A DNA stretch of 7,634 nt from Aequorivita sp. (lineage in GTDB: Bacteria; Bacteroidota; Bacteroidia; Flavobacteriales; Flavobacteriaceae). Position 1 is the stretch's first letter, and every line of letters begins with the position of its first letter. The notes beneath the pieces are model-generated. The model saw only the letters and a list, made by a program, of their open reading frames with translations, had not been told where the DNA came from and ran no database searches. This document shows, in pieces, positions 5,467 to 7,634 of the stretch. Location of the stretch: assembly GCA_002733915.1 (NCBI GenBank), contig NVXN01000002.1, positions 61,766-69,399 on the forward strand, read 5' to 3'. Made by a program: the position numbers and the translations under genes.

Positions 5467-7401
5467 ATGAAAACATTACTACTCCCCTTTTTAATTTTAA
5501 TTTCTTCTTTATCTTTTTCACAAAATTTTCAAGAAGATATAAGCGAAGCTGAAGCCAAGGCCGCAACAGGCTGGTTTGGCAAACCCGTAAATTTGAACAC
5601 GGGAAACTACGACCTAAAATATCATCGGTTGGAATTTACCATAGATCCGGCGCAGCCATTTATTTCCGGAAAAGTTACTTCACATTTTGTTGCAAAAGAA
5701 AATCTCAATAGCGTAACCTTTGAACTTGTGGATAATATGACCGTATCGCAAGTTACGCAGCGCGGAACTCCACTTAGCTTTTCACAAAACAATGATGATG
5801 AGGTGGTAATAAGTCTTCCACAAGTGCAGGCTCAAGGTGTTTTGGATTCGCTATCCATAAGCTATTCTGGAAACCCCGTGAGCTCCGGTTTTGGTTCTTT
5901 TGAAACAGACACCCATAATGGCGATCCCGTAATGTGGACGCTTTCGGAGCCGTTCGGCGCAAAAGCTTGGTGGCCGTGCAAACAGGATTTGAACGATAAG
6001 ATTGATATGATTGATGTATATATTACTACCCCCCGATTCAATTCTTCAAATGAAGAATATATAGCTGTAGCAAACGGCTTGGAGATTAGCCAAACCATAA
6101 ACGGAAGCAACAAAACCACACACTATAGGCACCAATATCCTATTCCCGCTTATTTGATTGCCATTGCTGTAACCAATTACACAGTATATTCACATACGGT
6201 AGCAAACAATGGAAATCCCTTTGAAATTGTAAATTATATTTATCCCGAAGATCTTTCGTACGCACAATCGCGCACGCCTGTAACGGTGGACATAATGAAT
6301 CTATATGCAGATCTTTTTGAGCCCTATCCATATGCCAATGAAAAATATGGCCATGCTCAATTTGGCTGGGGCGGTGGAATGGAACATACCACGGTTTCAT
6401 TTATGGGTAGCTTGGGTCGAGGGTTGATTGCCCATGAACTAGGTCATCAATGGTTCGGCGATAAAGTTACTTGCGGCAGTTGGCAGGACATTTGGTTGAA
6501 TGAAGGATTTGCCACCTATCTTTCCGGATTGGTGATTGAAAATTTTGATGGCACATCAGATTTTAGAACCTGGAGGCAAGATAAAATTGGTTCAATAACA
6601 GATTCGCCAGATGGGTCTGTTTATGTTCCAGCGCAGGACACCACTTCGGTTAACAGAATTTTCAGCAGCAGATTGAGCTATAACAAAGGCTCCATGGTAT
6701 TGCATATGCTTCGTAAAAAATTGGGTGATGCGGTTTTCTTTCAAGGTTTAAAAGATTATTTAGCAGACCCTGCTTTATCTTACGGCTATGCTAAAACCCC
6801 AGACCTCATCAGAAATATGGAAGCGGCTGCAGGAGGTGAGGATTTATCAGAGTTTTTTGATGATTGGATTTACGGCGAAGGCTATCCGCGTTATACCATT
6901 CGTTGGAACCAAGGCAGTGGACAATCAAATATTAATGTGGAAATTTCGCAAACCCAAAGCCATCCATCGGTTTCATTTTTTGAAGCTCCCGTCCCGTTGC
7001 GAATCATCGGAACCCAAGGAGAAATTTTGGAAGTTATTCTTGACAATAGTATTAATAATCAAATTTTTCAGCCTTCTGTAGGTTTTACGGTGCAGAGTGT
7101 GCAGTTTGATCCGGAATATCATTTAATTTCAAGCAATAACAATGTTGTATTGGGAACTGAAGATTTAACATGGGAGCAGCAAATTGAGCTTTATCCAAAC
7201 CCCACTTCGGGATTGGTACAGCTTCAAAAGCCTACGTCTTTAGATATTAAAAACATTCGTATTTACAATGCGTTGGGACAATTGTTATATTCTGAAAAAT
7301 ATTCAGAATCCGTGGATGTCTCAAAATTTTCAAAAGGAATTTTATTTTTCCGAATAGAAACTTCAGAAGGCATTATCAATAAAAGAATCGTAAAAGAATA
7401 A
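5467..7401 (+). CDS. Exported M1 family zinc metallopeptidase (aminopeptidase N-like) with type IX secretion C-terminal sorting domain
   Basis: This is a 644-residue exported peptidase. Residues 1 to about 19 form a signal peptide ending LSFSQ. The N-terminal beta domain (about 45-250) precedes the gluzincin catalytic domain. The catalytic domain carries the substrate-amino-terminus motif as GGGMEH (302-307, with His where many aminopeptidases have Asn), the zinc site HELGH (323-327) and the third ligand Glu346 in WLNEGFATY (HExxH-x18-E). Tyr405 in SYNKGSMVLHML is the probable transition-state Tyr. A small beta domain (about 475-560) follows, then a type A sorting domain (about 573-644) with LYPNPTSG, IRIYNALGQLL and KGILFFRIETSEGIINKRIV. 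That domain directs export through the type IX system and is removed or anchored at the surface. The large C-terminal helical domain of aminopeptidase N/ERAP is absent. All catalytic residues are present, so an active aminopeptidase is expected. The gene appears monocistronic, ending before a strong terminator. Confidence 0.96.
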   Translation: MKTLLLPFLILISSLSFSQNFQEDISEAEAKAATGWFGKPVNLNTGNYDLKYHRLEFTIDPAQPFISGKVTSHFVAKENLNSVTFELVDNMTVSQVTQRGTPLSFSQNNDDEVVISLPQVQAQGVLDSLSISYSGNPVSSGFGSFETDTHNGDPVMWTLSEPFGAKAWWPCKQDLNDKIDMIDVYITTPRFNSSNEEYIAVANGLEISQTINGSNKTTHYRHQYPIPAYLIAIAVTNYTVYSHTVANNGNPFEIVNYIYPEDLSYAQSRTPVTVDIMNLYADLFEPYPYANEKYGHAQFGWGGGMEHTTVSFMGSLGRGLIAHELGHQWFGDKVTCGSWQDIWLNEGFATYLSGLVIENFDGTSDFRTWRQDKIGSITDSPDGSVYVPAQDTTSVNRIFSSRLSYNKGSMVLHMLRKKLGDAVFFQGLKDYLADPALSYGYAKTPDLIRNMEAAAGGEDLSEFFDDWIYGEGYPRYTIRWNQGSGQSNINVEISQTQSHPSVSFFEAPVPLRIIGTQGEILEVILDNSINNQIFQPSVGFTVQSVQFDPEYHLISSNNNVVLGTEDLTWEQQIELYPNPTSGLVQLQKPTSLDIKNIRIYNALGQLLYSEKYSESVDVSKFSKGILFFRIETSEGIINKRIVKE

Positions 7402-7436
7402 AGGTTTGCCTTTAAAAAAATCTTCCAATAAATAAT

Positions 7437-7469
7437 AAATAAGCGGGAACATACCCGCTTATTTTTTTT
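7437..7469 (+). terminator. Rho-independent terminator of the M1 peptidase gene
   Basis: A perfect 11-bp stem, AAATAAGCGGG (7437-7447) with CCCGCTTATTT (7454-7464), encloses a 6-base loop AACATA and runs straight into a T-run up to 7469. It starts 35 bases after the peptidase stop codon. GC pairs at the loop end and the T-tract make it a convincing intrinsic terminator on the plus strand. Confidence 0.92.
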
Positions 7470-7493
7470 GCAAGTTCTAAAAGGTTACTTTTG
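7468..7493 (+). promoter_or_regulatory. Candidate promoter for the gene starting at 7601
   Basis: TACTTTTG at 7486-7493 matches the TAnnTTTG -7 consensus exactly and is identical to the element upstream of feoA. A TTG at 7468-7470, overlapping the end of the terminator T-run, is a possible -33 with 15-base spacing, a little short. A start near 7500 would leave a leader of about 100 bases before the ATG at 7601. Confidence 0.4.
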
Positions 7494-7497
7494 TGCG

Positions 7498-7535
7498 ATT
7501 TTTTTGCTGAACCTGATACCGAAAAGCAAAAAAAT
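7498..7535. repeat. 11-bp inverted repeat in the leader of the 7601 gene
   Basis: ATTTTTTTGCT (7498-7508) and AGCAAAAAAAT (7525-7535) are perfect inverted copies around a 16-base loop. The position is just after the candidate promoter, so it would fold at the very 5' end of the transcript. Nine of the eleven pairs are A-T, no uridine run suitable for termination follows on either strand, and no known riboswitch or leader class is recognisable. The remaining stretch to 7600 is AT-rich and otherwise unremarkable. Confidence 0.45.
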
Positions 7536-7600
7536 TTAGGCTCGAGTTTGATAACGAATGATTAAAAATTGAGTCTTTTAAAAATATATATTTAAAAACT

Positions 7601-7634
7601 ATGAGTCCATTTGCTGTTAAAGCTATACAACTTC
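7601..7634 (+). CDS. Possible start of an unidentified gene, truncated by window end
   Basis: An ATG at 7601 opens a frame reading MSPFAVKAIQL to the window edge, with no stop. The nearest upstream in-frame stop is the TGA at 7559-7561, and no other in-frame ATG lies between. It is preceded by an A/T-rich leader typical of start regions in this genome and lies downstream of a candidate promoter. Eleven residues are too few to assign a family, and a different start beyond the window cannot be excluded. Confidence 0.4.
   Translation, partial: MSPFAVKAIQL

Noticed and set aside
7399..7414. TAAAGG-TTTG-CCTTTA mini-hairpin over the peptidase stop codon
   Set aside because: It is followed by an A-run rather than a T-run on the plus strand. 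The true terminator is the much stronger stem at 7437-7469.
7576..7597. TTTTAAA...TTTAAAA near-palindrome before the ATG at 7601
   Set aside because: It is pure A/T sequence in an AT-rich leader; such symmetry is expected by chance.
1..7634. Mobile element, defence system or phage content
   Set aside because: No transposase, integrase, terminal repeats, CRISPR-like spaced repeats or defence-domain motifs are visible; all genes fit ordinary metal-homeostasis and exported-enzyme roles.

Overview
This 7.6 kb window looks like chromosomal DNA from a marine-type Flavobacteriaceae member (phylum Bacteroidota). The reasons are AT-rich DNA, TAnnTTTG-type -7 promoter elements, signal peptides ending in ...FSQ or ...FGQ, and an exported peptidase ending in a type IX secretion (Por/TIGR04183-like) sorting domain. 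I see no tRNA, rRNA, CRISPR array, insertion sequence or phage gene. Family assignments come from reading motifs, not from a database search.

Layout. Positions 3-1512 (+) hold the end of one and the whole of a second metal ABC transporter permease (ABC-3 family, Mn/Fe/Zn type). They overlap by 8 bases, and both carry a C-terminal cytoplasmic winged-helix-like extension. Next is a small secreted protein (1624-2040, +) with an RCPxGVxCxWAG motif. Its stop codon directly abuts the stop codon of a convergent 52-residue gene (2041-2199, -), which I read as the FeoB-associated Cys-rich membrane protein. That small gene ends a feoA-feoB-small protein operon (4551 down to 2041, -). Upstream of the operon are a TACTTTTG -7 element and an imperfect palindrome that could be a metal-regulator operator. 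Upstream of feoA on the same strand is a SCO1/SenC-type protein (4661-5326, -). A 140-bp divergent promoter region separates it from a 644-residue M1 zinc metallopeptidase (5467-7401, +), which is followed by a strong intrinsic terminator (7437-7469). The last 165 bases hold a promoter-like element, an inverted repeat and the probable start of another gene at 7601.

How the genes fit together. Most of the window concerns transition-metal supply: ABC-type Mn/Fe/Zn import, Feo ferrous iron import, and copper delivery or redox work for cytochrome oxidase by the SCO1-like protein. The M1 peptidase is an exported degradative enzyme with no evident metal-homeostasis role beyond its catalytic zinc. 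I did not find a clearly undescribed system. The points most worth following up are the winged-helix tails on both permease subunits, the small gene abutting its convergent neighbour stop to stop, and the candidate feo operator.
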